From positions 62,379,269 through 62,443,268 of the forward strand of contig CM068831.1 in assembly GCA_028554795.2 (NCBI GenBank): a DNA stretch of 64,000 bases. The letters are read 5' to 3'. Positions 8,905 to 22,734 of the stretch are shown piece by piece. Positions within the stretch are counted from its first letter, which is position 1. Each line of letters starts with the position of its first letter. Origin of the DNA: Sinohyriopsis cumingii. Taxonomy: Eukaryota; Mollusca; Bivalvia; Unionida; Unionidae. Under the pieces are notes generated by a model. That model made no database searches, was not told the origin of the DNA, and was given only the letters and a program-made list of their open reading frames with translations. A program made the translations under genes and the position numbers.

Positions 8905-9720
8905 TCCTGCTTTCTTTCCTTTTTAAACTATGTCCCTTGTTTACAATTAGTCAAGAATATGTTAACATTATTCCACTTTGCAGAATAACTTAATCAGTGA
9001 AAGTATAAACTAATATCATAAAAAGAAGTTTACTAATTCCTTAAAAATGAAAGTGCATCTTTAAATTAATTCTAAATATTTTATGATTAATTATTTATAA
9101 AATCGTTGAGAGTAAGTATTATGCACGCCATAATTTTTTATTATATAAATATAGTTCTGATGAAATATTGAACATTCGTCAATAATAAATCAAGATATAA
9201 TATATAAATGTATATATATATATATTCTAGCCATTTAAGTGGCCCTCTATATATTTTGTTTTGCATATATATCTTTTTGTTTATCATAATATCACATCAT
9301 AATATCATCCTCATAAAATAATTGTATCTTTCCATAAAGTTGCTGTCACAAATTTAGTGCTTGAAAATATGAATATGTATAATTAGAAAAGACAAGGATG
9401 AATGTGAAAGAAGCAATTTATATGAAACAAAACTTAAAATGTTTCCCGTATTTAATCAGTACGAATTAAATATAAATATGGTAGAACCCATAAAATGCAA
9501 GATTTTTAATGACACTTGAAACAATAGACAAACAAACCCAATGCAAAATTCCAGATGTTTTGAGAATTCGAGCTCTTATATGTAAAACGAGATCATGTAT
9601 CAAATATATGTTGTCGTTCCGGATAAAACTACGGATTATATGTTTCTGACATAAACTGGCATGGAGAAAATATATAGATTGACACTAAATAAGGATATAT
9701 GACACCAAGATCTTTCCTAC
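8905..9720. other. AT-rich non-coding; downstream of last visible Ig exon
   Basis: I looked here for a transmembrane or cytoplasmic exon that would finish the Ig gene and could not identify one. A short TA run lies at about 9,211-9,226. Confidence 0.4.
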
Positions 9721-9984
9721 CTGATTTCACGATTACAAAGATAGTATCCGAACTTGTGGCATTATCATTATGTACATTCGTGGCATGACATGTGTAGGTA
9801 GAATTTCTGTTCACATTAACAAGCTTCAGTTCTGTACCAGACATCTGAAATTGCGTATTTGCTGCAGTCCAGAGTATCTCACATATTGGGATGCAATCGG
9901 CAGAGCAAGATATTATTATGGAATCATTTGCATCCAATTCAAACATTTTATCTGATGAATTAAAGGAAATTACGTCAGGACCAT
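9721..9984 (-). CDS. Ig-domain exon (IgSF receptor/adhesion gene), exon D
   Basis: This 264-bp exon encodes one C2/I-type immunoglobulin domain: a B-strand Cys in SCSADCIPICEILW, the core Trp, and an F-strand STYTCHA. The intron junctions are consensus: acceptor ...tctcttttag before the first base at 9,984 and donor GTAGGA after 9,721. Both are phase 1, so the exon is symmetric. It matches exon C at 10,469-10,741 in length, phase and the C-ADC-PIC motif, indicating tandem exon duplication. Several N-glycosylation sequons (NSS, NRS, NAT) suit an extracellular protein. The 3' end of the gene is not found. Confidence 0.8.
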
Positions 9985-10159
9985 CTAAAAGAGAATAGGA
10001 AAGAGACACTGAATGTTAAATCTCAAAACGAAACACGTGCTGTATCACGGAAAATGTATCACGGCCTAATCCAAGAAGGTAATTACATTTTAACAAGAAA
10101 ATGCTGCTATATTTGAATATATTTGTTTCTGAATGAACGATACTTCGTTCGTAAATGAT

Positions 10160-10210
10160 AACAACAATAACAACAACACTACTACTACTACTATTATTAC
10201 TACTACTACT

Positions 10211-10245
<35 letters not shown>

Positions 10246-10256
10246 TAATAATAATG
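10160..10256. repeat. Trinucleotide microsatellite (ACA/ACT/ATT/AAT)n
   Basis: Compound array of ACA, ACT, ATT and finally AAT units in the intron between exons C and D. It creates spurious poly-Asn/Thr and poly-Ile/Val frames. Confidence 0.95.
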
Positions 10257-10468
10257 AACAGATAAAGAAACATGAATATCCCAATTTACCCAGTCATTCC
10301 AGACTAATATTGTAAAAGTTCAATTTTGCGAGAGAAATTGTGGGCTAGTTTTCTTTCTTTCCAGCAGTTATGTTTGCTTGCGTTTTAAAAATTAAAAACA
10401 AAGATCTTCATATAATGAGGATCGTGATGACTGTGATTGATAATTATAACTGATAGCATTATACTCAC

Positions 10469-10741
10469 ATACAGTTTGTATCGATGTAGAGTTCTCAAGT
10501 TCTGTATCAGTAATTTTATTCTGAACTCTGCATGAGTACATCCCAGCTTCATGTCGTGTAATATTTTGAATATGTAATGTGCTTTCTGTTGAGATAATTT
10601 TATCTTGTCCCAAGGAAAGATCAAAGTATGTCCACTTCCAGGAACAAATCGGATAACAGTCTGCAAGGCAGGACATATTTAACGGAGAATGTTCTCGGAT
10701 CATTTTAATGTTTGGTGCAAAGTTGATGGCATTAGGTCCAG
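10469..10741 (-). CDS. Ig-domain exon, exon C
   Basis: This 273-bp phase-1/phase-1 exon has acceptor ...aatcgttgcag (first base 10,741) and a strong donor GTGAGT after 10,469. It encodes an Ig domain with MSCLADCYPICSWKWTY (B-strand Cys and core Trp) and HEAGMYSCRV (D-x-G/A-x-Y-x-C motif). The extra two Cys after the B-strand Cys, C-x3-C-x3-C, are shared with exon D. It reads in frame with exon D through a 484-bp intron. Extracellular recognition or adhesion is inferred from the fold. Confidence 0.82.
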
Positions 10742-11510
10742 CTGCAACGATTAAATACATAGTGATTTTTATACATCCAATTATAACAATAAATATTAAA
10801 CCGTGTATAACCGACAGACGCTGCCAAAATGTTTATGCAATATAATGGTGAACATTAACTCAAAAGTAGGTCCATTAGACGATAAGTCCTTGTTTTTATT
10901 ATTGACTCTCTTTAATACGAATAACCGCTCCGCAATCGATTCACGTGACTATTTACTAGCAGCCACACCTGCATTCGGACATCCATTTGCGGAGGATATA
11001 GTGAAAGATATGACTGCGCTGTTTTATAGTTTGCTGTGCTCTATCAGTATATTGTAGGCACACATTTCAAACACAAAACTTTCCTATTCTTATTGTTATT
11101 ACCAGCTATAAGTTTGACATATTTGCATCATATTTCACTTGCATGTTCGTTGTTAAAGAGATCACAGCTACATGACCTGTATGACTGATACTGTAAATCC
11201 AAACATTTTCTATACAAAAGTAAAACGTGGAAAAGCCTTGTTTTGCAGCGAAATATTAAGTTTCATTGTCTTCTTGGCTTATAGATTCTGAGGATCTTTC
11301 TTTTCTACAAAAATCCGCCTTCTTAAGTTGGATCATGTTTTCGAATTTAGTGATTGAACTGACTTGTAAAAATATGACGTCAATTTTTGATAGATTCTAA
11401 CGAGCATGGTTCATAGTCAAAAACAAAAACATTCAATTTGAATGCGAATATTTCTCCTTAAAAAGTGTTTAAAAGATCATAATGAAATTTTCAGCAGTGC
11501 ATGTTCTCAC

Positions 11511-11666
11511 GTTTGTTGTCATAATGCCATCGCCGGACATTGCGGATATCATGTTCATTTGTTTGCTCAATGGAAAGTTCCTTTTGTAAATTAACTCGTC
11601 CACATTTGCTTTATTATCTTTATTTTCATATGGATCAAACAGCTTGGGTAGTTCATATGCAGACAA
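11511..11666 (-). CDS. Candidate exon with tyrosine motifs (possible cytoplasmic tail)
   Basis: A minus-strand open stretch reads SAYELPKLFDPYENKDNKA and continues with hydrophilic residues to a GTGAGA donor after 11,511. YELP and PYENK resemble SH2-binding tyrosine motifs (YEN fits Grb2-type sites), as in receptor tails. The acceptor is not clear. It lies between Ig exons B and C on the same strand, so if real it would suggest two tandem Ig genes rather than one. It may also be a chance ORF. Confidence 0.25.
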
Positions 11667-12736
11667 ATGTCATTTGATGAAAAGTTCCGGCATTTGCTTC
11701 ACTAGCGTACATTGTTTGTTTAAAATTGAGTAGTTCCTAACACGCGATGTTTTTTTAGACAAACGTTTCGTACAGTATGACAAATCTGACAATGCTAATA
11801 AGCTTATGCAATACAAACGTGCATGTAATGACACAAATTACGTGTAATGAATATAGCACTGAAATCAGTAGCATCAGCCCTGATGATTAATATGGTTAAA
11901 ACAGTGTAGTATGCATCTATTATAAATTACGTATTTGATGTGGATAAGTATAAAAATTGTGATTCTACTAAATTTCAAGCACAACTTAAAACTGTCTTAT
12001 ATTGGAAAGGTCAATCTACACCACTTCTTCAAAACTGAGATATAAATTTGAATTTTAAAAACGCAAACGATAATTCATTATATAAAGTATCTGAGACAAA
12101 GTCAAACTTCGCAATCGCAAAAGAATTTACAATCCTTTGAGATTATTTAAACGTTGCATATTCTTTAAAATAAAGCACCAGTTATATACGATCGTCCAGA
12201 CGGCTTGTCAATAAGATCAGTTTTAGACTCCCGTCCTGATGACTTGTCGATAATATCAGAAGACAACATGTCATATATAAAGTATCCTCTACAAGATTTT
12301 CATTGCACTTCTTTGATAATGACTGGTCCTGAAATATCTTTAATTAATACAAACATAAATAAATGTCTGAAACAAATTGATTAAGGACAAAATAAAATAA
12401 AATACATTGGTTTGAAAAAAGGCATATTGGACAATCTGTATCAAATTACACAAGCAGGAAAGAAACAAAATTGCTGAAAAGGAGTTTGTGTGAGTCAGGT
12501 CGACGACCAGTGGCGGGAAGACATTTATATTATGCAGAAATATGAAGGGACAATAATGGATGCAAATGCATTTTCACAGTGATCAGATCAGAGTATGTGA
12601 TGCACAAAAGACTTTTGCGGCGGCTATACAATGTACGGTGTATGGTAAAAAGTTTAGAATGGTACAGGATTTCAGATATAATCTAACACTTCCAAACATC
12701 TAATTTGAGACAGAAGGTGGTAATTAAAACGATGAC

Positions 12737-12937
12737 CTAAACCTTATATTTCCAGCACAATACGATTACTTCAGAATCGATTGTAAACCAATTAATGACA
12801 AACGCGGCAGTGGAATTGCTTTCATTTACGATCACATTACCAGAGACAGAATCATACCATGCAATGTAAGACAATCTTGAGTTTCCCAGAATCAATGTAA
12901 AGAGTGTGCTATATTGTCGCAAGCCACGGAGAAGCAA
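12737..12937 (-). CDS. Candidate partial Ig-like exon
   Basis: A 66-residue minus-strand frame contains YIAWYDSVSGNV and a later hydrophobic strand ending VIVLCWKY, reminiscent of the C and F strands of an Ig domain, plus a sequon (NES/NST). Typical junctions are not evident and the B-strand Cys is absent. It may be a decayed duplicate exon. Confidence 0.2.
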   Translation of the reverse strand: MLLRGLRQYSTLFTLILGNSRLSYIAWYDSVSGNVIVNESNSTAAFVINWFTIDSEVIVLCWKYKV

Positions 12938-13116
12938 TGATCCATTTCACCCTTTCCTCTTTTATCATAAACATGATAAAAAGTACGTCATCAATGAAGC
13001 AATGAAACAAGATCTTATATATCAACGAAAGTGATCACTTATCGATTGCACAGTTACTGTGATTGGGATAAAAAATCTGATTGACTAACTGAGTCACCAT
13101 GATGAGTCTTGTTACT

Positions 13117-13119
<3 letters not shown>

Positions 13120-13203
<84 letters not shown>
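13120..13203. repeat. (TA)n microsatellite
   Basis: Long pure TA tract; source of artefactual Tyr-Ile repeat frames on both strands. Confidence 0.95.
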
Positions 13204-13205
<2 letters not shown>

Positions 13206-14740
13206 GAGGCCGACCCAAACAACCCGGTTCGTCAGGGACGGGGATTTCAGCTGTGATGGAACACCTCGATCGCCAACAGTGATCACGAATTGAAAGAGGA
13301 CCTCTGCAAGATGCTAGAAGTTTGGGAAAGTTGGGTTCGCAAAACAGCAACACCGGTCTAGGACGTGGCCAACGAAGAAAACGTTTCACTGACTGCTAAC
13401 GTTAAACAGCGTGCACGTCCAAGTGTGAAGGTGGCAAGAAGTAGAATTCATAGATTAAAATAGGCCGCCTAGCGAGAGACATTCCATTTTGCGGCAGAGC
13501 ACAGTATAGTTATACCAATGCGTCTTAAAACCCATCAAAAGCACGCACAGATTGTCGTGTTTGTCAGCAGGTGCACATATATCAGTGAGGATCTGGCAAG
13601 GATTATAAAGTGTCAGGGATGGTATGCCTCAACATCACCGCCCGTTACACATGCAACTTCCTGAGAATGGGGGAGTGTATCCCATACTTTGAGTTGTGTG
13701 GTTGTATGACTCGAGTGATAGTCAACCGACCTCTATCCAACAAAGACTTCACGGGATTCGGAAGCTTGCCCTTAAAATTTGATTCGATCAGTTTGCAGAT
13801 AAACATACTCTTGCCTCGGCCGTAGCCATTATGTATGCTGCGATTCGCTTTCATAATAGTGTACAAGAACACGTTTAACTCGCCCATCGGCTGAGTCAAT
13901 TTGCTATTCTAATTATGTCCCTCTATTATGTTACCTCTTTGTATTCTTTCAACAATAGCTCAATTGTGAGTTATTCTGAGAGGCAAGACTGGTAGCATGA
14001 AATGTGATAATGTATCAGCTTGAGGTAAAACGGCACAAATATGCGGTTGTCAAAAGTGGTTGGCAAAGAAACGTTTCGTGTTCTTGATTCTCTGATCCTA
14101 TCTGTTTCAGTCAGCAAAAGATATTTGTAAACACCAAAATGTTGACGTTGTTGATGCACGCCAGCTTATTGCCATCCAGCCTTACACTTATCTTCTTGAC
14201 GATGTCGTGGCATGGGATTATCACTACTGTACGCCTGGCGTCATCTGACGTAATGTGCTGTCTCCGAAAGCATTGAGTATATCAGTCTTGTGATGCCACA
14301 GATAATGCCATTGCTGCTACCGAGGTTGGAAATATGAAAATAAGCAGCTAGCTGTGTTCTATGATGCTTGAGTTATTCGACAGGGATGAAGGCATAAAGA
14401 TTGACCTAGGTTTTATTATTTAGCAGACAGCCTAACATATATAATACTTAAAACATATGCACCTAGTCAAACAATCCGCTGTAATAAACATTATTGCTTT
14501 CGTCGATCGATCAATGATTTGGAGTGCAGTAGATTGACTATGTCTAAAAGAACAAAATCGTATTTCTTTTTCTCAAAAATAGAACGAACAAAACTTGGCA
14601 TCTCGATCTCCTGGGTTACAATCTTAGTTGAATTTTACGTCTCTGAACTGTAGTGGTTTTGGCCGGCTCTTTGTGAGGATCTCCGCTCGTCTTCAAAGAA
14701 AGAGCGTTCCCGACCCTGCTTTAGCCTTATCGGGATGACC
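13204..14740. other. Unassigned sequence of more balanced base composition, possible old element remnant
   Basis: This block is less AT-rich than its flanks and has several short open frames on both strands (for example 13,610-13,825 plus and 13,971-14,159 minus). None shows a motif I recognise. An eroded transposon is possible but unproven. Confidence 0.25.
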
Positions 14741-17700
14741 TGCTCATGTGAACCAACAATATTTTGCCCTCCGGTTACAGTGAGCAGTTTTATTGGTGGT
14801 CATGCATACCACACTGCGGACCCAAGGAATAAAATCCCTCTGAAGGTTCCTTTGGCTCCACAATGTGGTATGTTTCTACCCAAACTGCTAGAGGCTAAAA
14901 TTTGTTATAATAATTTATACAAAATGCTGCAAAATAAAACCTGTTTACTACCAGATTCTTTCACAAGTTATTATAATATTAAGATAATAAAAAATGGTTT
15001 GAGGAATTTAATGAATTGTCTTACAGCCGTTCTAAAAGCCACTAACAGCATACTAATATATAAAAAATGAAGAGAGTTCATGGTGAAAGAGAACTAAATT
15101 GGTTACGTTTTGGTGAAGGTAATACATATTGCATATGACCTTGGTCAATTATCTTCCCCAAGAAGGGGATTTACATCAAATGTAGGTCAAACTGTGGCAA
15201 GCCGAAAAGATATATATCATAATGAGACCCATCTCATTTCTAAATGTACCATATATACTCTGCTTCTGCTCATATAGCAGATAGGATCACACCCGTACTC
15301 TCCTCAGTTATAGATCATGAATAAGACGGTTTTCTTTTTTCTGAAAGGGAGATAGATTGGGAAAGCATTAAGAATTGAATTGATTTGATGTTTTGCATCA
15401 GAAAGCATAAAGTTCCTGGTCTACATTTTTTTATTGATTTAAAAAAGAATTTCGTTATGTAAAATGGTTACTAGCAGACAATTGAAAAATTAACAGGATT
15501 TTTTCGTCAAGCCTTTGATGATTAAATAGGTCTGTTACGAATGGATTTAATCATCTGTTATTGTAACATTAAATCAATTCATTTTATTCTCATCATATAG
15601 ACCTTAAGTCACCTACATTTGATAGTTAAGAAGTTTATAAAAGATGTCTTGAATTTCTTGCATCAAACTTTTCGATTCGCAGGTCTCTGTATTAAGATGA
15701 AAATGCAAAGTAATACAGTTTAGAGGCAGACCAAAGATAAAATTGAAAGTATTTCTTGAATATAAACATAACTCTGACTGCAATGAATGTGTTCTTTTTG
15801 GAGGTTAAACATTCAACTAGTTTACAGACTTGTCCAATGCATAGCTTCACAAATTGTTTTACAAATAATAAATATATCACATTAAAGGATATTGCTACCT
15901 CAAATAAATTCACACCTTTTATTAAACTTTACCACATCCGTCGGATAAGTTACCTAATGGACTAAATACACTATTTTTCAAATACTATGGAATAGCTTTA
16001 ACGATAAAATTGACAGAAAATTTAAAGAAAAGGAGGTTAATATTTATACATGCTTTGTAGTTTAAAGGATTAAGGAGAACGTTGTCTGGAAATTCAGTTG
16101 GAAAGGTCTTTTATATTAGTAATATCGTCTTTTAGAACAGAATTTCCTCATTTTATAATCTTAATCCATTCTAGAAAAAAATAATAAACAAAACTATTGC
16201 TTTCTCAAAATGATATAAAACCATTGAAGTTAGTTAACCTGAAAAATCATTAAAAACTTCTCTATGGTTTGTAAATTGAAGATACAAGTGTTTGCAATAA
16301 AATATTGTTTACAACAGGTATCATCAAGAATATATTGGTTCCTGAATATATTTTGACAACTTGGAAAGGAGGTCATTCCTTAGAACAAACATCTTAGATT
16401 TCTTTTAAATAAAACACTAACGGATGTAAAATGCAATAAAAGAAAATTGATTTCAAGTGAGATTTTTCATATAGCACCTTTTTATAAATGTTTAGCATTC
16501 ACTATTTCCTAAACTAAAAGAGGAAATAAGTTGGGGTTTTAATAATTAAAAAAACAGAACTTGCAAGGAAATTTACTGCTTAGTTTAGTACTCTGAATAA
16601 AATGATTAGCATTAATATTGTATGGGCAAATTTTGATGAAATTTTATTTTTTTCTGGATATATTGCAAGTGTTGCCATAACTAGTGCAAAAATACGCTAC
16701 ATGGAAATAGTTTTGTGGAATAGCGTGTTGACTGATGAATAAACCACTCTGGTTGGTACGTGCAGGAGTTTTCATTTAGCATTATTATGCTTGATTCAGC
16801 TGGGGTGGACTACTTGTGGGTGTAGAAAAAAAGATAGAAGAAACTAGTTTGACATAACACATTTCTGATTTTTGCAGGCTTTGAAGTAGCTCTTGAGATA
16901 GCCTGGAATTTTGTAGCCAGTGATATGCATTACATGTGTATCTGGAGTACCACCAAATAGGCTGTGTGTGTTTGTGTGTAGAAAATGTTTTGTGTTATCA
17001 AAGAGATCTTAAATTTCTTTATGAGTGAATTTATTTTGTTATATATCTGTTGTTGTTGTTTGATTTTAACACAACTCCATCAGGTACATCAAACCACAAC
17101 AAAAGTAATTCCTAGTAACACCATGACTAAGATTACCGGACTGACATAACTAAACTGAAATAGGAAAAGTAAGGTTAGCAAAACAGCTACATTTCTCTGT
17201 CGCATGGGTGAGAAATGTAACATTTCAGCAATACCTAAAGATTTAATAAGACTTATTGTCCACACACGACAGTAACGGAGGAACAGGCGAATGAATATAG
17301 TGTTAAATTAGGGAATAGGTCTTATATAATATGTAATTTGGTTAGTCAAGTACAAAATAGAACAGTCTGTAACATCTGTACTTCACACTGTAAAACATGT
17401 TTATAAAATTAGTATATTACACTACCAACGAAACCACGTAAGGCTGCTGCTACCTCTTGTACTTCTTTTTTAAATTTCTCTGAGACCTCTTTTCATTTCA
17501 TATTATTTTGCTTACCCAAACTAAATTTTATGACAATTTATGCAAGAGTTAGCAAATTGATGTTATCACCCGATAAAGAGATAACTTTTGAAGATATTAT
17601 AAACGTTATCTTATTACACTACCAGTGATGTCAAGTAGTTATGCTGATACCTTTATAATTTCATACCTCTTTCAAGTTTATAAACGAATTAAGCCCCACT

Positions 17701-20464
17701 ACTCCCTCCACAACCACTTTTAAACTGTTTTCAAAGTCTGCTATGATTTCTGCTATCATGCGAGTAGTTTTACAACAATAACAATTTTCGCACAACTTTC
17801 TTTAATAGCTGTTTTAAACGTCAGCCTCTTGGTCATTTTTCTTTAACTTTAAGCTCGATGTTATTAATATTTCTAAATTTATTTTCTTATTCGGTTAAAT
17901 ATCAGAATATAGGTCTTGAATTTTCAATCTTTCGCAAAAGATCTTGCAATTTATAGATTTTAGTTATAGCTTCAACTTTTGTGATATCTTTTTGTGTCCT
18001 CATTCATTTCAAAGTCAAATTTCATTGAACTGTTGTTTTAATTGTTGTGTATATTTAATTTGCAGTGTCTGTTAGTTATTCCTTTCTATATTTGTTTCTT
18101 ATTTCAATATATGCTATGATTAATGTAGCATTTTATTATCTAATAGCTTATGGGCCCAATATTACTTTCAAAATCAATAGAACAAAAGGAAGCTATAGAT
18201 ACTGCAGGTAGTAATTTAGATTAATGACCGAATCATTTACTTACTATATGTCTATTCTGTTAGCTATTCGTTTCTTAATCTTTGTTCAAATAAATTGATA
18301 TAAGAATGAAAGTAATGTATACACTTTTTGCTAAAATATTTTTGTGCATTTGTGCAGTTGATGCTATATAATTTTGGATCAATCTTATATTTTACAGTAA
18401 TTATAATTCTCTTAATTTGCGTCAAATATGAATAGCATATGTACTTGATTGTCTCTTCTCTTTCTATTAGTATGACTATTCTTTTTTTCTTGTCTACTGT
18501 TTCCAAAATACATTAAAAAATATAAAGTTCAGGTCCCCAATTTGCTTTATCTTGTATATTTAATGGATATTTAATAAACCAATGTTTATATTATGAAAGA
18601 TAGATCTGTGAGGTCTCCACGAATGATTTATATTTTTGGTGAGCTATATTATATTACAGAAAAAACAATAAGTACAATAAACTGCTATTGCTTCTATTGT
18701 TGACATATTTTACATTATGTTTTTATGTTATATCCAATCAGTCATTCTGGGTCTAGATCTACTCTTACTTATCTAAATCTGTCAGCATGTGGACTTCAAT
18801 AATTCATTTTTACAAATCAAAATTAGTGTCCTGTCCAGATTTACGACCAAGCGTATTTCCAAATGTCGAACAGGTTTTTAAATTATATTTACCATCATAT
18901 ATTTAGTCATTATTTTAGTTAATAAAATGATGTGATACCAAATGAAAATGTTGTTCAGCCCGTTTCTCCCTGATTAAAATTCATACTTCTATCAGTATTT
19001 TTGCATAACCTAAATCTTTAGTTTTTCTGCTAGTTATATTATGTACAAAATAGCGCAGGCGTTTAACAATTAATAAAATAATGAAGATCTTTTTAGCTTC
19101 CACTGCTGCTTGAAATCTACATTCATTCATAAGTATATTAAATTGAGTGATATCTTTCTGGTAATCATTCTATCTTAACTTTGATTGACAATTCTTTTTA
19201 TTTTTAATTACATATACCCACAATTACTACTATAACAATGATATATCTGGGATATAATTTACAATTACGTCAATTTACACAAGAAGTATATAGCAATATA
19301 GCTCATCAATGTTTACGTCAATAAAAAATAGTATTGAATATATTCGGTCAAGTTGATGTCGAAATATCAAGATTTTATTCCTGTAGAAATAGATACATAA
19401 AATGTTGTAACCTCAACGCTTTCTGGTGTGTACTGTTTGCCTTGTCTCTGTTTTGTGTTTGCCTTTGCGAAAGACCCAATGGAGTCGAAAGCGCTTAGTC
19501 TAGTTAGGAACTAGTTTTGGAATGTTCTTTGTCAGTTTATTGCATTTATATATACTGAGATTCGAAACATCAAGCGGGTAAGGCACCGATAGCTTTGCCT
19601 GAATGCACCAACTCCCATATCCACCTCGACAAAGCATACGTACCGAAAAAAGAATGCTTCTTAGCCGCTGTTATATTCATTCATGCGTTGCAGGACACAC
19701 ACGCTTTTCGACATAATTAATTCTGATCTAACTGCACCCAAGTTCTTATAAATTGTTGAAAATCTCTCACACACACAATTTTAGGAATTAATAGGTGAAT
19801 CTATGTTGGACATTTATATCAAAAGTTCAAATTACACTATAGCTGTGCCCGACTAGAATATTTTCCAGTTAAATACCATTATTATTTTCTTTTGTAGATG
19901 GCAAAGTTATTTTTACACATATGTCATATATCTGTGCAATATTATTCGTTTAGCTTTACTACTGAATATATCGGTGCAGAAGCGATACTTGATCTTTGCT
20001 TTTAATGACAAGTTTCTCCGATTAATTTCATATATTCATAATGTTAAATCATGCACTTTTCTCTTCCGTAAACTATCGGCTTATAGTACGAGTTGCTTTG
20101 CGCATGTCAATGTGAGTTGATTTAAGTAAAGGCATGCTCCAACTGGAGTTTGTTTTGCTGTTTCTGTTGTCAATGACATACTGAAGGAGACGGAAATGTG
20201 ACTTCATTTCGCTAAGATTGATTCGAGGTCTTCACTTGTTTTAAAAATATTTATTCGCTCATCTAGCACTTTCAAAGTTACAACAATATATAGCAAAATG
20301 AGGGGTTTTTTTTGGAAGATGTGTTGAAAGAACCATTATTTCTAGTCTCTTAGATATTTGTTTGTACAATGTATTCTGGTTTTAAAAGTTTAATTCAGAA
20401 TTAAAAAAGATTTGAGGACATACACAGAAGTGAGTTGGTGATTTGCATTGTTTCGTTGATTAGT
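14741..20464. other. Large AT-rich intronic/intergenic stretch
   Basis: No exon with splice signals, RNA gene or clear mobile element was recognised. Short frames at 14,735, 15,692 and 18,264 have biased composition and no motifs. Around 19,470-19,530 a segment with repeated cgaaag (tgcgaaagacccaatgg, gtcgaaagcgc) resembles non-coding termini of retroelements, without enough signal to assign it. Confidence 0.4.
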
Positions 20465-20705
<241 letters not shown>

Positions 20706-20759
20706 GTAATAGAAAAGAGTGAAAGGCATTAAGCTATGTAAATTTCAACAAATAATTAA

Positions 20760-21420
20760 TTTCCCTAGAATACAAAGTGAAAATGTAAAGGAAAGGAACT
20801 CATGTTATTGTGAATTAAATTCCAAATAATCCAAGAACTGCAGAAGTAAGTGCTAATGAAAAAAGATATGAATAAACTGTATTGGAAATCCAAATTAAAA
20901 CCAAGTGTTGATGTGCCTGTGATGGCCCATGTACTGGTGTTATGCCAACAGTCTTTTGTTGGATCACAATGATACAATCCAAGAATTAAATTGTTATTGT
21001 AAATTTCACTCTAAATTCAAGTTTCTTTTTCCAAGAATGTTATGTTCAAAATATACTCCGTATTTCCAGTGAATTAATAATTTAATAAATAAAATTTCCG
21101 CCCAATGAACACAACAATAATACAACTGATTCTGCTAAGATGTTACAGCACGAATGAATCATTTCTAGAAGAACAAGATTGTATCGTCTTCTACTTGCCT
21201 TCAGGTCACAGTTATCATTTTCTAAACAAAATTACCTAATGGAAAACAACCTGCTGGAAGGCTCCTAATGTTTACAAAATAAAATCTTAGTTATAATTAG
21301 AAGACTGTTGCCAAAGTTATAATATAAAATGTAGTAAACAACATGTAGACATGGCAATTCACGGGAGATTTCCAATGCTCTACAGCCAGGTCCTAATGTA
21401 TTTTGTATATTATTTGGAAA
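20760..21420. repeat. Dispersed repeat R, copy 1
   Basis: This ~660-bp AT-rich segment aligns collinearly with 22,735-23,290. Shared landmarks include aatccaagaattaaat, the CAATAATACAA-TTGATTCTGCTA stretch and cttagttataatta. It also aligns in its first part with 34,640-34,870 (cctaga, gaaaat, caaataatcc, tcacaatgatataatcc). There is no coding potential. Confidence 0.7.
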
Positions 21421-21532
21421 TTATTAAAGTAATGTTTATATTTCTTAACGTTATATTTTTAGATCTATGCGGATAAAATCTAGGTGGATGCAAAAATAGA
21501 ACCAATTGCATAAAGAAAACATTCGTTGTCAC

Positions 21533-21673
<141 letters not shown>

Positions 21674-22156
21674 TATTTTGTCAACAAGCTGAGTTTAAAA
21701 GCAGAAGTCATAACTTTAAAATGAATGTATTTCTTATTCCACATTTGTTAGTACATTTTTAACAGTACTTACGCTCCAATGTTTGTTGATTATAATGTTA
21801 GATTTTGTTCATGGATAACAATCATGATAAAGGACATGAATTAATTTCCCGATAGTATTTACTTCCGAGGTTAATAGAGGGATCAAGCTTAATTGTACTG
21901 ATCCATTATCTCTACCATTTTCTTTTAATCATAAGCTATCAAATTAATCACTTTTGACAATCTTGGGTATACAATCAGTACGATACACTGCTGTTGTCGA
22001 TTTCTTAGAATAGAAACTTTGCGTTGCAAACCTCTACGCCGCTAACAACAGACACGACATTATGTACTGGAGATATTACCTCATGGTATTGTGATGCGTG
22101 GAGGTAGTCAAGGCGATGTGTCTTGATAATATTAAATCTTATTCAGAACAAAAGAT

Positions 22157-22163
22157 ACTACTG

Positions 22164-22205
<42 letters not shown>

Positions 22206-22225
22206 ATAATAATAATAATAATAAA
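22157..22225. repeat. (TAC)n-(TAA)n microsatellite
   Basis: About 45 bp of TAC units followed by TAA units; the minus strand reads as poly-Val/Leu. Confidence 0.95.
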
Positions 22226-22734
22226 TTCATATGAGTTTTGTTATGTACATGTGCCCACCAGCGTTTGATTGTCTTGAGTATAAAGTGACTCGGGAGGTTA
22301 TTCGGATAATTAAGGAGCACCTCAGTAACGTTTCGGATGCATAGAAATAATTTGAACATCCTGCTCTTTGATTGTCAGGATTAAAATTGTTTACTTCGAC
22401 ATCGTGTCCTTACTTACATGCACATGTCCAGATGCAAACAGCTCAAAGCTACTCTATCGTATGGCTTTGAAATCCGCTCTGGTTTCCAGAAAATAAGACA
22501 GGATGGTTCCAATATTAAATTTCGTCAATCTCTGCGGCAGCATCGCTGTTGAATAGGCATTTTTCAACTCGATCAACCATGTTGAAGTAGTTAGAGAAGT
22601 TGATGCTGATACTGAAGCGTCCGCTATATTTTGCCCACCACCTATCGATTGGCTATTACGGTCAGCTGACCACCCCGCCACGTGATCAAAATTCCGAGCA
22701 AATTACGAATTTCGCCGAAGTCTGCATGAAATGG

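Larger units (their letters stand above)
10742..13119. other. Presumed intron with two weak exon candidates
   Basis: AT-rich sequence between exon C and the TA microsatellite. Apart from the two candidates listed separately (11,511-11,666 and 12,737-12,937) I see no genes or repeats. Confidence 0.4.

Noticed and set aside
13035..13389. Open frames on both strands with long Tyr-Ile repeats
   Set aside because: Products of the (TA)n microsatellite at 13,120-13,203; the same applies to frames at 20,484-20,729 and 21,526-21,762.
19470..19530. Possible hammerhead-ribozyme or Penelope terminal motif (gacccaatgg ... cgaaagcgc)
   Set aside because: The obligatory CTGATGA core is absent, so it cannot be supported by eye.
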